From contig NZ_CP108081.1 in assembly GCF_036182465.1 (NCBI RefSeq), forward strand, positions 558,001-622,000: 64,000 nt of DNA, written 5' to 3'. The stretch's first letter is position 1, and the number at the start of each line of letters is the position of its first letter. A program made the translations under genes and the position numbers. Under the pieces are notes generated by a model. The model saw only the letters and a list, made by a program, of their open reading frames with translations. It was not told the origin of the DNA and ran no database searches. The DNA is from Streptomyces sp. NBC_00258 (GTDB lineage: Bacteria; Actinomycetota; Actinomycetes; Streptomycetales; Streptomycetaceae). Below are positions 9,490-18,587 of the stretch, piece after piece.

Positions 9490-9747
9490 CCAGTACTTCC
9501 GCTACTGACTTGCTGGCTCCCTTGGCCATGCGGCCGGCTTTCCCGGCCTCGGACTACTACGGAGCCTCCGCCCCGCCCGGCGCCAACAGCAGACGACGCA
9601 CCTGTCCTTCCGCCGTGCTGGCTGCACGGGGCGAGGACGACACCGGACGGTTCCCACGTTCACTTGAGAGTCGATCGACGGGTGAGGCGCCCAGCTCTAC
9701 CCCTGCGGCATCGCCACGGCTACGCCGCAGACATTCACCGTGGCCTA

Positions 9748-10973
9748 CCTACTGCTGGATTCCTCTTTCACTGGGTATATGCCCTGGTGGCGGGGTAGTT
9801 GAGGGTGCTCGGGGACGGGTGCTGGGCGATGGTTTTATGGGCACGACCGGAGCGTGACGAGGACGAGCGGGCCGTCGTCCGGCGCCTGTCACGGGCACGG
9901 AAGGCTCCGCGGGATGCGGTGATGCGGGCCCGGATGATCGAGCTGAGCTGGTCGGGACTGCGGGTGCCGGCGATCGCCGTGGAGCTGGACTGCAGCCAGA
10001 AAACGGTCCGCTGCTGGCTGCACCGCTTCAACCGATCGGGCCTGCAGGGACTCGATGATCTGGGCGGGCAGGGCCGCAGACGACGAATCTCCGAGCAGGA
10101 ACGATCCCGGATAATCTCCCTGGTCAAGACCGTGCCGCCGGGGCGACTGCGGTGGGAACCCGTCGGAGAACTGTGGGCCTTCGACGAGTCCGGTCCGGCC
10201 GAGTGGACACTGGATTCTCTGGCCGCGGCCGCGCGGGCCGAGGGGATCGAGGTAGGCCGCTCACAGGTGCGCCGCATCCTGCTCGCCGAAGGCGTGCGCT
10301 GGCGCCGCACCCGGTCCTGGATGCGGTCGAAGGACCCGGACTTCGTCCCAAAAGGACAAGGATCATCGGCCTCTACACCCACCCGCCCGACGACGCGACG
10401 GTGATCTACGCCGACGAGCTGGGGCCAGTGATCCCCCGGACCTTCCCGCCCGCACCTGCCTGGTCACCCGACGGACGCCGGATCAAAGCCGAGCTCGACT
10501 ACAGCCGCGGGCCCGAGAAAACCTGGGTCTACGGGGCCTTACGCGTCCGGGACGGCCAGCAGATCACCATGACCGCTTCCTCCCGCAACAGCGTCTTCTA
10601 CCAGCAGTTTCTGCAACAGGTCGAGGACGCCAACCCGACCGGCGAGATCTGGATCGTCACCGACAACCTGTCCAGCCATAACAGCCTGTCCACCCGGACC
10701 TGGCTCGAGGAACATCCCCGCATCCACCACGCTTTCATCCCCGTCGGCGTGTGCTGGCTCAACCTCCAGGAAGGCTGGTGGCGCATCTTCCGCAAGGCCG
10801 CCCTCGCCAGTCGGTCGTTCGCCAACCCCGACGACATAGCCCAGGCCACGACCCTCGCAACCGACCAACTCAACTCCCGTGCACGTCCCTGGGTTTGGGG
10901 CCGAGCCGCACCACCAACCCGCTCTCTACGACGCCGCTATGTGTACCTTCTTTGAGGAATCCAGCAGTAGGCG
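9748..10973 (+). mobile_element. IS630-family element A
   Basis: An 18-bp terminal inverted repeat (CCTACTGCTGGATTCCTC at 9748-9765, exact complement at 10954-10971) encloses a transposase in two overlapping frames. TA dinucleotides lie at 9746-9747 and 10974-10975, fitting the TA target of this family, although the right side carries two extra bases beyond the repeat. Left flank is the intron remnant; right flank is an IS5-type transposase tail. Confidence 0.8.
9829..10955 (+). CDS. IS630-family transposase, probably made by -1 frameshifting
   Basis: The first frame (ATG 9829) encodes helix-turn-helix domains: RMIELSWSGLRVPAIAVELDCSQKTVRCWLHRFN and a second winged helix ending KDPDFVPK. The DDE catalytic part is in the -1 frame: IIGLYTHPPDDATVIYADELGP, then EIWIVTDNLSSHNS and the Glu region near NLQEGWWRIFRK. 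At the crossover (about 10350) the message reads C CCA AAA G in the zero frame. This is an exact X XXY YYZ slippery heptamer that places the two halves in register after a -1 slip. Programmed frameshifting is documented in the IS630 family; here it is inferred from position and motif. Confidence 0.75.
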
Positions 10974-11194
10974 TATCAAGGCGCCGGCGGATCCGTCCGG
11001 GTACCGTTTCGAGGCCGCCGCCTCAAGCGATGGAAGCGCCGCCACAACACCACCCACGCCAAGATCCGCTGCCTCGGCGAGCGCGCCATGGCCACTCTCA
11101 AGGGTTGGCGCCTCCTGCGGAAGCTCCGCTGCAGCACCAACAGGATCACCGACGTCGTGAAGGCCGTCCTCGTCCTTCACCACGCATCAGCGTG
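10974..11194 (+). pseudogene. IS5-type DDE transposase, C-terminal fragment
   Basis: The frame begins AYQGAGGSVRVPFRGR at the IS630 junction and continues HAKIRCLGERAMATLKGWRLL and VVKAVLVLHHASA to a TGA at 11192-11194. AYQG and the GERA..LK..R.L..L blocks are the end of IS5/DDE_Tnp_4 transposases. The N-terminal two-thirds are absent: the left flank of the IS630 copy is intron, not transposase. It is a dead fragment. Confidence 0.75.
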
Positions 11195-11396
11195 AGATTG
11201 GAAAGCGCTCAGTGGCGCGCTCCACCTGGACGCCAGGAACCACGCCCGCTCCACGGTGTGTGGGTCGACGGCGGACGGGATGGGAGCTGGGGAAGGTTGT
11301 GGTTTCTGCCGGAAACGGCAGCTCAGGGCGGTGTCGGATGCGTGCTCTTCGAGTCCACGACCGCGATACGGTGCAACCTCCATGAAGGGGGCCGTG

Positions 11397-11696
11397 ATGG
11401 AAGACCAGGTCTGGCGATTGTGTCGAGGTCATGAGGTCGTCGGCGTACTCACACTCGAAGCCATCGATATGTTCTGGACCGACTGCCGGTTCGAGCCCTC
11501 AACTGGCTGGCCCGTTCTCAAGCCGTTCATTGACGCATCTCGGGCTGCATGGGAGCGCAAAGACCAAGACGCGGCCATCAAGGCTGACGAGGCGATCTAC
11601 GGGCTTGGCCTCGAATTGGTGCCCGAGAGCGGGGGCGAGGTCATCAGAGACTTCCTGTTGCGGATCGACGGCGATACTGCACGCTTCCGGTACTGA
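11397..11696 (+). CDS. Small conserved hypothetical protein (99 aa)
   Basis: An acidic small protein, MEDQVWRLCRGHEVVGVLTL at the start and EFLLRIDGD-like residues (RDFLLRIDGDTARFRY) at the end. Start ATG 11397 has a good AAGGGGG site about 5 bases upstream; an in-frame ATG 15 bases earlier overlaps that site and is less likely. The overall pattern (short beta strands, WRL at the start, FRY at the end) matches a family of single-domain Streptomyces proteins of unknown role that I recognise only loosely. It is the one intact host-like gene between insertion elements here and has no partner gene. Confidence 0.6.
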   Translation: MEDQVWRLCRGHEVVGVLTLEAIDMFWTDCRFEPSTGWPVLKPFIDASRAAWERKDQDAAIKADEAIYGLGLELVPESGGEVIRDFLLRIDGDTARFRY

Positions 11697-11956
11697 GTCA
11701 CTAGGCCGTCCGAGGCGTGGCGGCAGGTTAAGGCTTTGGCAGGGCGTCCTGAGGTCTTGGCGCTGGGTCCTTGTCAAGACCACATGCGGCAGCTGACACC
11801 AGCGACTGACACCAACAAGCACGAACAGCAGCGTTCGGCGCCGGATCTCAGTGAGCCCGGTGCATCGTGAAAGCTGCACGTCAGGTGATCTGGTGTGCGT
11901 AGGCGTCGGGTAGCTCGGGCAGGTCCGGGGCGGTAGTCCAGCGACAAGATCATCCG

Positions 11957-12347
11957 TCAGCGGGTGACTTCCCGGTTCGTCAGCACGAGCAGGGCTCGCA
12001 CCAGCGCGGTCGCCCACTTCGGGTCGGTGCGGACCTTGCCGAGGACACGCCAGTTCTTCAATGGGCGAAGCCGTGCTCGACCGGGGCCTGGACGGCGGCG
12101 AGGGCTTTGCTGGACAGCTTCTGGCCGCGGGTCAGGGGGTGGTTCCGGGCGGCCTTGTAGCCGGTGATCACCGCCGGGTCGGCGTCGGGGCCGCTGTCGT
12201 CGAGGCCGACGAAGCCCAGGTCGGCTATGGCTCCGAGGTCCGCCGCCCGCAGCTTGGCGGTGAGCTGGCTGTGGCGGCAGGCGGTGATCTCCGAGGTGCG
12301 TCCCGGTCGGGCTGCGGAGACCCAGATGTCGGCGTACACCTGAACGT
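11957..12347 (-). pseudogene. IS5/DDE_Tnp_4-type transposase, C-terminal remnant
   Basis: Reading right to left the remnant starts at the ISL3 left end with HVQVYADIWVSAARPGRTSE, continues ADLGFVGLDDSG and ARNHPLTRGQKLSSKALAAVQAPVEHGFAH, and ends LKNWRVLGKVRTDPKWATALVRALL. The last block is in a different frame, so a single-base indel near 12061 breaks it. The N-terminal part is cut off by the ISL3 element. It is not related in detail to the IS5-type tail at 10974. Confidence 0.75.
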
Positions 12348-12418
12348 GGCTCCGGCAAGAATTTCGTGACGTGGACGTGTGCCACCGTGCGCCGGTGACG
12401 CTCCGTCACCCGTGGCGG
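12348..12418 (+). repeat. ISL3 left terminal inverted repeat (71 bp)
   Basis: Begins GGCTCCGGCAAGAATTTCG and is perfectly complementary to 16763-16833. The repeat contains internal near-palindromes (GGTGACGCTCCGTCACC), so each end can also form its own hairpin. Confidence 0.9.
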
Positions 12419-12846
12419 CACCGTCGGCGAGTGTGATGACCTCGTACGGATCGTGTCACCGCATCTGGATGCGGTGCGGGTGGAGCGGGTGTGGGTGGAG
12501 AACGGTGTGGTCTGTATTTCCGCCCGTACCCGAGAGTTGCCGGTTGGCTGCCCGGATTGTCGGCGACGGCTCAATTCCCTGCTTTCTGGCTGATTCTGTC
12601 GCCGTAATTCCCCGCCCTGGTGACGCCGGTTCCCCAGGGCGACGCCCGTCATGGGTGGGGATGTCCGTCGTGGTCTCGGGTTGATGATCTTTCCCCGTGT
12701 CGGGTGGTTTGTTCGACCGATAGATCCTTCTTGCGAATCGATGGAGATCCCCTGGGGCATGCCCGTGCCGGGTTGAGGGTCCGGGCCTACTCGGAGTCGC
12801 TGGTGTCCCTTGACCAGCGGACCGGGAGGGTCGACGGGCGATCCGG

Positions 12847-14466
12847 ATGGCAAGGAGAACATTCAGCGTGACGGACATCGTGGAGATCTACGTCCACTGG
12901 TACGCGGGCCGCTCGAAGACGCAGTTGTCGGCGTCGCTCGGGCTGGACCGGAAGACAATCAGGAAGTATCTGGCGCCGGCCGAGGCGGCCGGGATCACCC
13001 CGGGCGGACCGCCGATGAGCGAGACCGACTGGGCGAAACTGATCAAGAGCTGGTTCCCCGATCAGGCCAACAGGCGGCTGAATCAGCTGACTTGGCCGGA
13101 GATCGAGCGACACCGCGACTACGTGGTGGAGATGTTGAACACCTGCACGGTGACCACGATCCATCAGCGGCTGCGCGACGAGCGAAAGCTGCAGGCGGGG
13201 CTGACCTCGTTCCGCCGGTGGGTGCACGAGAATCTGCCCGACGAGGCGGCCCGGTCCAAGGTCACCGTGCTGCGGGAGAACGTCGAGCCGGGCTCGGAAG
13301 CACAGATCGACTACGGCTTCCTGGGGCAGTGGATCAATCCCAACACCGGGAAACGGCACCGGATTTGGGCGTTCGTGATGGTGCTGCCCGCCTCGCGGCA
13401 CATGTTCGTACGCCCGGTGGCGCACATGGATCAGCACGCCTGGACCCAAGCGCACGTGGAAGCGTTCCGGTTCTTCGGCGGGGTGCCGCGCCGACTGGTG
13501 CCGGACAACCTCAAGACGGGGGTCGACAAGCCGGACCTCTACGATCCGAAAATCAACAGGTCGTATGCCGAACTCGCCACCTACTACGGGGCGTTGGTGG
13601 ATCCGGCCCGGGCGTTGAAGCCCAAGGACAAGCCCAGGGTGGAGCGGCCCATGCCCTACGTCCGCGACTCCTACTGGCGCGGGCGGACGTTCACCTCGGT
13701 GGACCATATGCAGGCCGAGGCCCTGCTCTGGTCCCGGAATGTCGCAGGTCAGCGGCAGTGTCGCCCGTTGGGCGGTGCCGCTCCGCTGTCTGTGTTCGAG
13801 ACGATCGAGGCGTCGGCCCTGCTGCCGCTGCCCGAGGCGCCGTTCGTGCTGGCCAGATGGTCGAAGGCGACGGTCGGCCCGGACATCCACGTCAAGGTCG
13901 GCCGGACCCTCTACTCGGTGCCCTGGAAACTCATCGGCCGTCGCGTCGATGTCCGCTCCACCGCCACTATGGTGCAGGTCTTCCACGAGGGCGAACTGGT
14001 CAAGACACATGCCGCACTTGAGCAGGGCAAACGCACCGACAAGAACGACTACCCGCCCGAGAAGATTGCCTTCCAGATGCGCACGCCGATCTGGTGCCGC
14101 GGCCAAGCCTCGCAGGTCGGGGACGCCTGCCGGCAGGTGATCGACCAGCTCCTGGAGGTCAATGCCCTCTATCGGCTCCGGGCCGCCCAGGGGGTGCTCG
14201 GCCTGCGCAAGAAGTACGGCGACACCAGGCTCGAGGCCGCCTGCGCGAAGGCGATCGCGGTCGGCGACCCGTCCTATCGGACCGTCAAGGGCATCCTGGT
14301 CGCCGGCACCGAGACCGACCCGGAACCCGAGACCGGCGACGCCGGCGCATCGGCCTTTCTGCACGGCCCCGAGGGTCTGTTCGCCGACGCCGTCATCCCC
14401 ACCCAGATCTCCGGCACCGTCGGCGACGACCAGGGGAACGGTGACGCTGAGGAGGCCGCCCGGTGA
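12847..14466 (+). CDS. istA: IS21 transposase IstA (539 aa)
   Basis: DDE transposase of the IS21 family. An N-terminal HTH (TDIVEIYVHWYAGRSKTQLSASLGLDRKTIRKYL, residues about 9-42) is followed by the catalytic core: EAQIDYGFLGQW (Asp), RRLVPDNLKTGVDKP (Asp) and KDKPRVERPMPYVRDSYW (Glu). Length is normal for the family. ATG 12847 is preceded by only a weak ribosome site. The stop overlaps the GTG of istB by 4 bases, so the two are translationally coupled. No frameshift is visible, in contrast to most transposases in this region. Confidence 0.95.
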   Translation: MARRTFSVTDIVEIYVHWYAGRSKTQLSASLGLDRKTIRKYLAPAEAAGITPGGPPMSETDWAKLIKSWFPDQANRRLNQLTWPEIERHRDYVVEMLNTCTVTTIHQRLRDERKLQAGLTSFRRWVHENLPDEAARSKVTVLRENVEPGSEAQIDYGFLGQWINPNTGKRHRIWAFVMVLPASRHMFVRPVAHMDQHAWTQAHVEAFRFFGGVPRRLVPDNLKTGVDKPDLYDPKINRSYAELATYYGALVDPARALKPKDKPRVERPMPYVRDSYWRGRTFTSVDHMQAEALLWSRNVAGQRQCRPLGGAAPLSVFETIEASALLPLPEAPFVLARWSKATVGPDIHVKVGRTLYSVPWKLIGRRVDVRSTATMVQVFHEGELVKTHAALEQGKRTDKNDYPPEKIAFQMRTPIWCRGQASQVGDACRQVIDQLLEVNALYRLRAAQGVLGLRKKYGDTRLEAACAKAIAVGDPSYRTVKGILVAGTETDPEPETGDAGASAFLHGPEGLFADAVIPTQISGTVGDDQGNGDAEEAAR

Positions 14467-15233
14467 GCGTGATGACCACCGCCCTGCGCGACTCGCTCAA
14501 GATCTTGCGGCTGTCCGGCATGCTCGAAACCCTCGACGCCCGGCTCACGCAGGCCCAGGGCGGCGAGCTTGGCCACCTCGACTTTCTGCAGGTTCTTTGC
14601 CAGGACGAGATCACTCGCCGCGAGTCCGTCGCCCTCGAACGGCGCCTGCGCAAAGCCCGGTTCGAGCAGCAAGTCACCCTGGAGGGCTTCGACTTCAACG
14701 CTTCCCCGAAACTGCCCGCCGCCCAGATCCGCGACCTCGCGGCCCTGCGCTGGCTCCACTCCGGCGAGTCCGTCATTTTGTTCGGACCCGTCGGCGTCGG
14801 GAAAACACACGTCGCGCAGGCCCTCGGCCACCAGGCCGTCCGCCAGGGCGCCAACGTCCGCTTCTCGAAGACCAGCCGCGTCCTTTCCGAACTCGCCGGC
14901 GGCCACGCGGACCGCACCTGGGACCGGCGCATGCGCGACCTCATCCGACCAGACGTGCTCATCCTCGACGACTTCGCCATGCGCCAGATGAACGCCTCCC
15001 AGGCCGACGACCTCTACGAGTTGGTCTCCGAGCGGCAAGGGCGTTCCCTGATCATCACGAGCAACCGGGCACCCAGCGACTGGTATCCGCTCTTCCCGAA
15101 TCCCGTCGTCGCCGAGTCGCTCCTCGATCGGCTGATCAACGCCAGCCACCAGGTCATCATGAACGGCCCCAGCTACCGTCCCAACAAGCGACCGAAGGGG
15201 CCCTCCGGCTCCAGCAAGCCCCCGGCCAGCTGA
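14463..15233 (+). CDS. istB: IS21 helper ATPase IstB (256 aa)
   Basis: AAA+ ATPase that assists IstA in target choice and strand transfer. Walker A is FGPVGVGKTHVAQALG (about residue 103), Walker B is VLILDDFAM (about 166), and the sensor segment SLIITSNRAPSDWYPLF follows. The end LLDRLINASHQVIMNGPSYR is the standard IstB tail. GTG 14463 overlaps the istA stop. Length is normal. Intact. Confidence 0.95.
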   Translation: MSVMTTALRDSLKILRLSGMLETLDARLTQAQGGELGHLDFLQVLCQDEITRRESVALERRLRKARFEQQVTLEGFDFNASPKLPAAQIRDLAALRWLHSGESVILFGPVGVGKTHVAQALGHQAVRQGANVRFSKTSRVLSELAGGHADRTWDRRMRDLIRPDVLILDDFAMRQMNASQADDLYELVSERQGRSLIITSNRAPSDWYPLFPNPVVAESLLDRLINASHQVIMNGPSYRPNKRPKGPSGSSKPPAS

Positions 15234-16762
15234 CATCGACTCACGCCCCAGGGGGTGGGGAATTGCCCCGACAGACCCCCTGGGGAATATCGCCGACGTT
15301 CACACCCGGATTGCGCAGGAGTCTCTGAGCGGGTGCACAGTCGCTATGTCCGCACGCTGGCTGACCTCTCCGTCGGCGGCCGCCCGGTGTCGATCGGGCT
15401 GTCGGTGCGGCGGCTGTTCTGCGACGGCCCGCAGTGCGACCGTCGGACGTTTGCCGAGCAGGTCGACGGGCTGACGGTGCGCTACCAGCGTCGTACTCCA
15501 CTCCTGCAGCATCTGGTGGAGATGGCCGCGGTGTTGCTCGCCGGCCGCGGCGGCGCCCGGCTACTGCAGATCTTGAACGCGCCGCTGTCTCGCACCAGCG
15601 TGCTGTTTCACCTGATGCGTATGCCGCTGCCACCAGCACCCACGCCCCGTGTCCCGGGCGTGGACGACTTCGCGCTGTACGCCGAGGTCTACGGCATTCT
15701 GCTGGTCGATGCCGACACTCGGCTCCCGCTCACACTCTGGGCGGGACGGGACACCGGGCATCTGGCCGCCTGGCTTCGGGAACATCCAGGCGTCGAGGTC
15801 GTCTGCCGCGACGGCTCGCTTCAATACCGGCAGGGCATCAGCGACGGTGCGCCCAACGCGACCCAGGTCAGCGACCGCTTTCACTTGTGGCAAGGGCTTT
15901 CCAAGCGGGTCGCAGACATCGCCGCCACACACCGCGGCTGCCTGTCGGCCGCAGTGCCCGAGCCCGAACCCGCCGCGTCGGCATCGCCGTCCGACCTGAT
16001 CGACACGCCAGCCCGCCGCCACGCGAAGCGACTGTTCGAGGCGGTGCACGCGGTGACCGACACCGGGCGCTCGATCAACGCGGCAGCCCGTGAACTGGGC
16101 CTGGACTGGCGCACGGTGCGCAAGTACGCCCGGGCCACCTCCTGGCAAGACTGCGTCCGCCGGCCGCGACCGCGTCAGCCCACAACTTTGGATCCGTACC
16201 TGGACTACCTGCGGCAACGCTGGGAGGAGGGCGAGCACACCGCGAAGGTGCTGCACCAGGAGCTGCTCACCAAGGGCTATCGCGGCCACTACCAGCGGGT
16301 CAAGATGGCCGTCGCGCCACTGCGTCGGGGCCTGCCGATCGACATACCGCGCGAGCGGCCGCCCTCACCCCGCCAGGTCGCCCGTTGGATCACCACCTCG
16401 CCGCCGAGGCGCGGTCTGTACACCATCGAGCGGCTGGATCGACTGCTCGCGCACTGCCCGGAGTTGAACGCGGCGCATGACCTGGTCCGCGACTTCGCCG
16501 CCATGCTCGATGCCCAAGACGCCACACCGCTGCCGGACTGGCTGGAGAGGCTCACCACGTCGCGACTTGCTCCCTTGGCCAGTCTGGCCAAGGCCATCCG
16601 CGAGGACCAACCGGCGGTCGAGCAGGGCATCACCACCCCGTTCAACTCCGGCGTCAATGAAGGCCGCATTACGGACTTGAAGCTCCAGAAGCGGCTCATG
16701 GCCGGTCGCGCCAGCGTCCCCCTTCTCCGACACCGCGTGGTCCTCATGGCCCATCTCCGACA

Positions 16763-16833
16763 CCGCCACGGGTGACGGAGCGTCACCGGCGCACGGTGGC
16801 ACACGTCCACGTCACGAAATTCTTGCCGGAGCC
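16763..16833 (-). repeat. ISL3 right terminal inverted repeat (71 bp)
   Basis: Perfect complement of 12348-12418. It contains the stop codon of the ISL3 transposase (16773-16775), so the repeat overlaps the coding end by about 13 bases. Confidence 0.9.
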
Positions 16834-17048
16834 AGAAAGGCCCGTACTCCGACACGAAGATCTCCGAGGTACTGCCGCTGCTCTACTTGCACGGCCTGTC
16901 CTCCGGCGACTTCGTCCCCGCGCTGGAGCAGTTCCTCGGCGGAGCGGCCGGCCTGTCTGCGGCGACCGTGACCCGGCTGACCAGGCAGTGGCAGGACGAC
17001 CACGCTGCCTTCCAGCGGCGCGAACTGTCCGACCGCGACTACGCCTAC

Positions 17049-18584
17049 CGGTAGTTCGTTAAATCCGGCGGTAGAGGTCGATGCCGTGTCCGGTGGTGAC
17101 TGCGTCGATCAGGGCCTGGAGTTCGGAGGGTGGGTCCTTGTCCGTCCAGGCTCGCCACCATCGGTTGAGAGTGACGGCGGGGGCAAGCCAGGAACGGATC
17201 GCCCGTAAGGCCCTGGGCCAGCAGGGCTGTTGGTGCTGGTGGGACGGGGCTGAGCCCCCTCTCTGGCCCCTCGTTGGGGCACGGGTCCGGCGCGGCGGCA
17301 TCCACGGGGCCGGGTGGGGCGAACCATTGGTCCCAGCAGAAGGAGAAGGCGCAGTTCACCAGTGTCTGATGTCGGCGGATGGCGCGGTCGGAACGGACCT
17401 GGAAGTCGGCCCAGCCGAGTTCATCCTTGACCTGCTTGTAGCTCTGCTCGATCCACGGCCGCAGGCCGTAAAGGCGGACGATCTCGGCGAGGTCGGCCGG
17501 CGGATGCGGGCTGGTGGCGGCGTGGGGCGCATCAGGGTGGGACAGGTTGGTGGCCAGGTGCCAGGTGGCCTTCTCCGGCAGGGTGGCTGGATCGGTGGTG
17601 GCCACGACCAGCCGGCAGGGTGAGTCGGGGCCGTAACCACCCAGTCGGGCGTCAGCGGCCCACCAGGTCTCGGTGTGCCCGTCGCGGAAATGACGCTCCA
17701 CCGGTGTCCAGTCACCGGGGTGGTCGGCGTTCTTCCAGGTCAGAGCGTGTGCGGCGTCGACGGGGGTATGCGGCTGGCCGACCGGGGCCCAGGTGCCGCG
17801 ATGCGGTTTGAGCGCGACCACGTAGGCCAGGCCGGCCGCCCGCAACGCTAGATACCAGTCATCACTCACGGAGTAGGCGCAGTCGGCGACCACCGCCCGG
17901 CAGCCGAAGCCCGCCTCCTTCCCGCGGACCGCCAGAGCGGCGGCCAGCTGCGGTTTCGTGCGGAAGGCCGGGTCGGACCGGGCGCGGGCGAAGTGGTGGG
18001 CGGGGGTGTAAGGAGTCGCGTGGAGCGGGTAGTACACGCGGCCGTCCGTCCACACTGTGGTCACCGTGACGATGCCGTTGTCCGTCTTGCCCAGCCGGCC
18101 CAGCCACTGCCGGCCCACGTTGGCGGTGGCCGTGCCGGCCTTGCGGTCCCCCGAGTCGTCGATCACGATGACCCCGCCGTCATGCGGAGCCGTCACCGAC
18201 TGCCCGCGCAGCAGTTCAAGCCGCCGGTCGTTGACCTGCTCGGCTTCCCATGGGGACTCGGACAGGAAGAATTGCAGCCGCTGCACCCCCGGCGTCCCCG
18301 CGCCGGCCACCGGCTCAGCTCCTGCCAGGCAGGTGATCGTCTTGTTCCGCTCCCGCGGCGCCAGCAGCCCCGTCAGGTACTCACGAAAACCCCGCCGCTG
18401 AGCCAGGCTGAAGAAGAGATCGTCGAACCGGGCTGCGTACTCCTCCAACGGCCCCGGCGCAGGCGGACACGGACGGCGAGCAGTCATCTTCAGCCCCCAG
18501 CCGAGCAGTTGACTCCTACCACCGGCCTACGACCAACCCGCCTCACCGTCAACCCACACCACCGCCGGATTTAACGAACTACCG
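17049..18584 (-). mobile_element. IS701-family element
   Basis: 1,536 bp, with ends CGGTAGTTCGTTAAATCC as inverted repeats and a 4-bp CTAC duplication on each side (17045-17048, 18585-18588). CTA-type 4-bp targets are typical of IS701. The element lies at the left edge of IS630 copy B within IS256. Both boundaries are exact. Confidence 0.9.
17059..18487 (-). pseudogene. IS701-family transposase, frameshifted near the end
   Basis: DDE transposase, start ATG 18487. Visible blocks: RFDDLFFSLAQRRGFREYLTGLL, GVIVIDDSGDRKAGTATANVGRQWLG (Asp), AVVADCAYSVSDDWYLALR (Asp) and LRPWIEQSYKQVKDELGWADFQVRSD (Glu). The expected end RSWLAPAVTLNRWWRAWTDKDPP is in another frame from about 17215. One extra G in the GGG within CAGGGCC (about 17210-17215) explains the shift. 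The catalytic core is intact, so only the last 50 or so residues change. Either a late decay event or a homopolymer error. Confidence 0.85.
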
Positions 18585-18587
18585 CTA

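Larger units (their letters stand above)
7926..9747 (-). mobile_element. Group II intron, 5'-truncated
   Basis: Minus-strand order is a short 5' segment (9490-9747), a reverse transcriptase/maturase frame (9489-8040), a classic domain V hairpin (8009-7975) and about 50 nt up to the IS110 exon. Only about 258 nt precede the maturase start, while a complete intron needs roughly 450 nt or more for domains I-III. The 5' end is therefore probably lost at the IS630 junction. The maturase lacks an HNH endonuclease domain, as in bacterial class C-type introns. Confidence 0.75.
12558..15304 (+). mobile_element. IS21-family element, complete
   Basis: 2,747 bp, starting TGTCGGCG and ending CGCCGACGTTCACA, flanked by 7-bp direct repeats CCCGGAT (12551-12557 and 15305-15311). 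Both ends contain repeated ATTCCC and CTGTCG blocks, the multiple-repeat arrangement typical of the family. It carries intact istA and istB, and so may still be active. It sits inside the ISL3 transposase zinc-finger region. Confidence 0.9.
12453..16775 (+). pseudogene. ISL3-family transposase, split by IS21
   Basis: The N-terminal part (12453-12557) carries the zinc-binding start: PHLDAVRVERVW and LPVGCPDC. The rest resumes at 15305 with the same CCCGGAT and continues VHSRYVRTLADLSVGG, VRRLFCDGPQCDRRTF, the DDE region (GVDDFALYAEVYGILLVDADT, EVVCRDGSLQY), an inserted HTH (INAAARELGLDWRTVRKYAR) and the end GITTPFNSGVNEGRITDLKLQ. Deleting IS21 plus one 7-bp duplication leaves 1,569 nt, exactly 523 codons, giving CPDCAGVSERVHS at the junction. 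The gene was intact before the insertion. GTG 12453 is the first start after an in-frame stop. Confidence 0.85.
12348..16833 (+). mobile_element. ISL3-family element interrupted by IS21
   Basis: A perfect 71-bp inverted repeat marks both ends (12348-12418 and 16763-16833). Removing the internal IS21 copy with one 7-bp duplication leaves an element of about 1.73 kb with one transposase gene. The bases next to the two ends (ctgaacgt on the left, agaaaggc on the right) are not a target duplication. Different elements also flank the two sides (an IS5-type remnant and an IS256 transposase), so the copy probably took part in a deletion or recombination after insertion. Confidence 0.85.

Noticed and set aside
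9660..9760. IS5-type transposase N-terminal half left of IS630 A, joining AYQGAGG across the insertion
   Set aside because: Removing the IS630 gives an in-frame VAYQGAGG, but the upstream residues do not match IS5 transposases and a stop lies close by; the segment fits intron domain I better.
8314..9798. 494-codon plus-strand frame over the intron
   Set aside because: Shadow of the reverse transcriptase, which has YADD and other RT motifs.
12340..16841. 8-bp target duplication for the ISL3 element
   Set aside because: The flanking octamers ctgaacgt and agaaaggc do not match.
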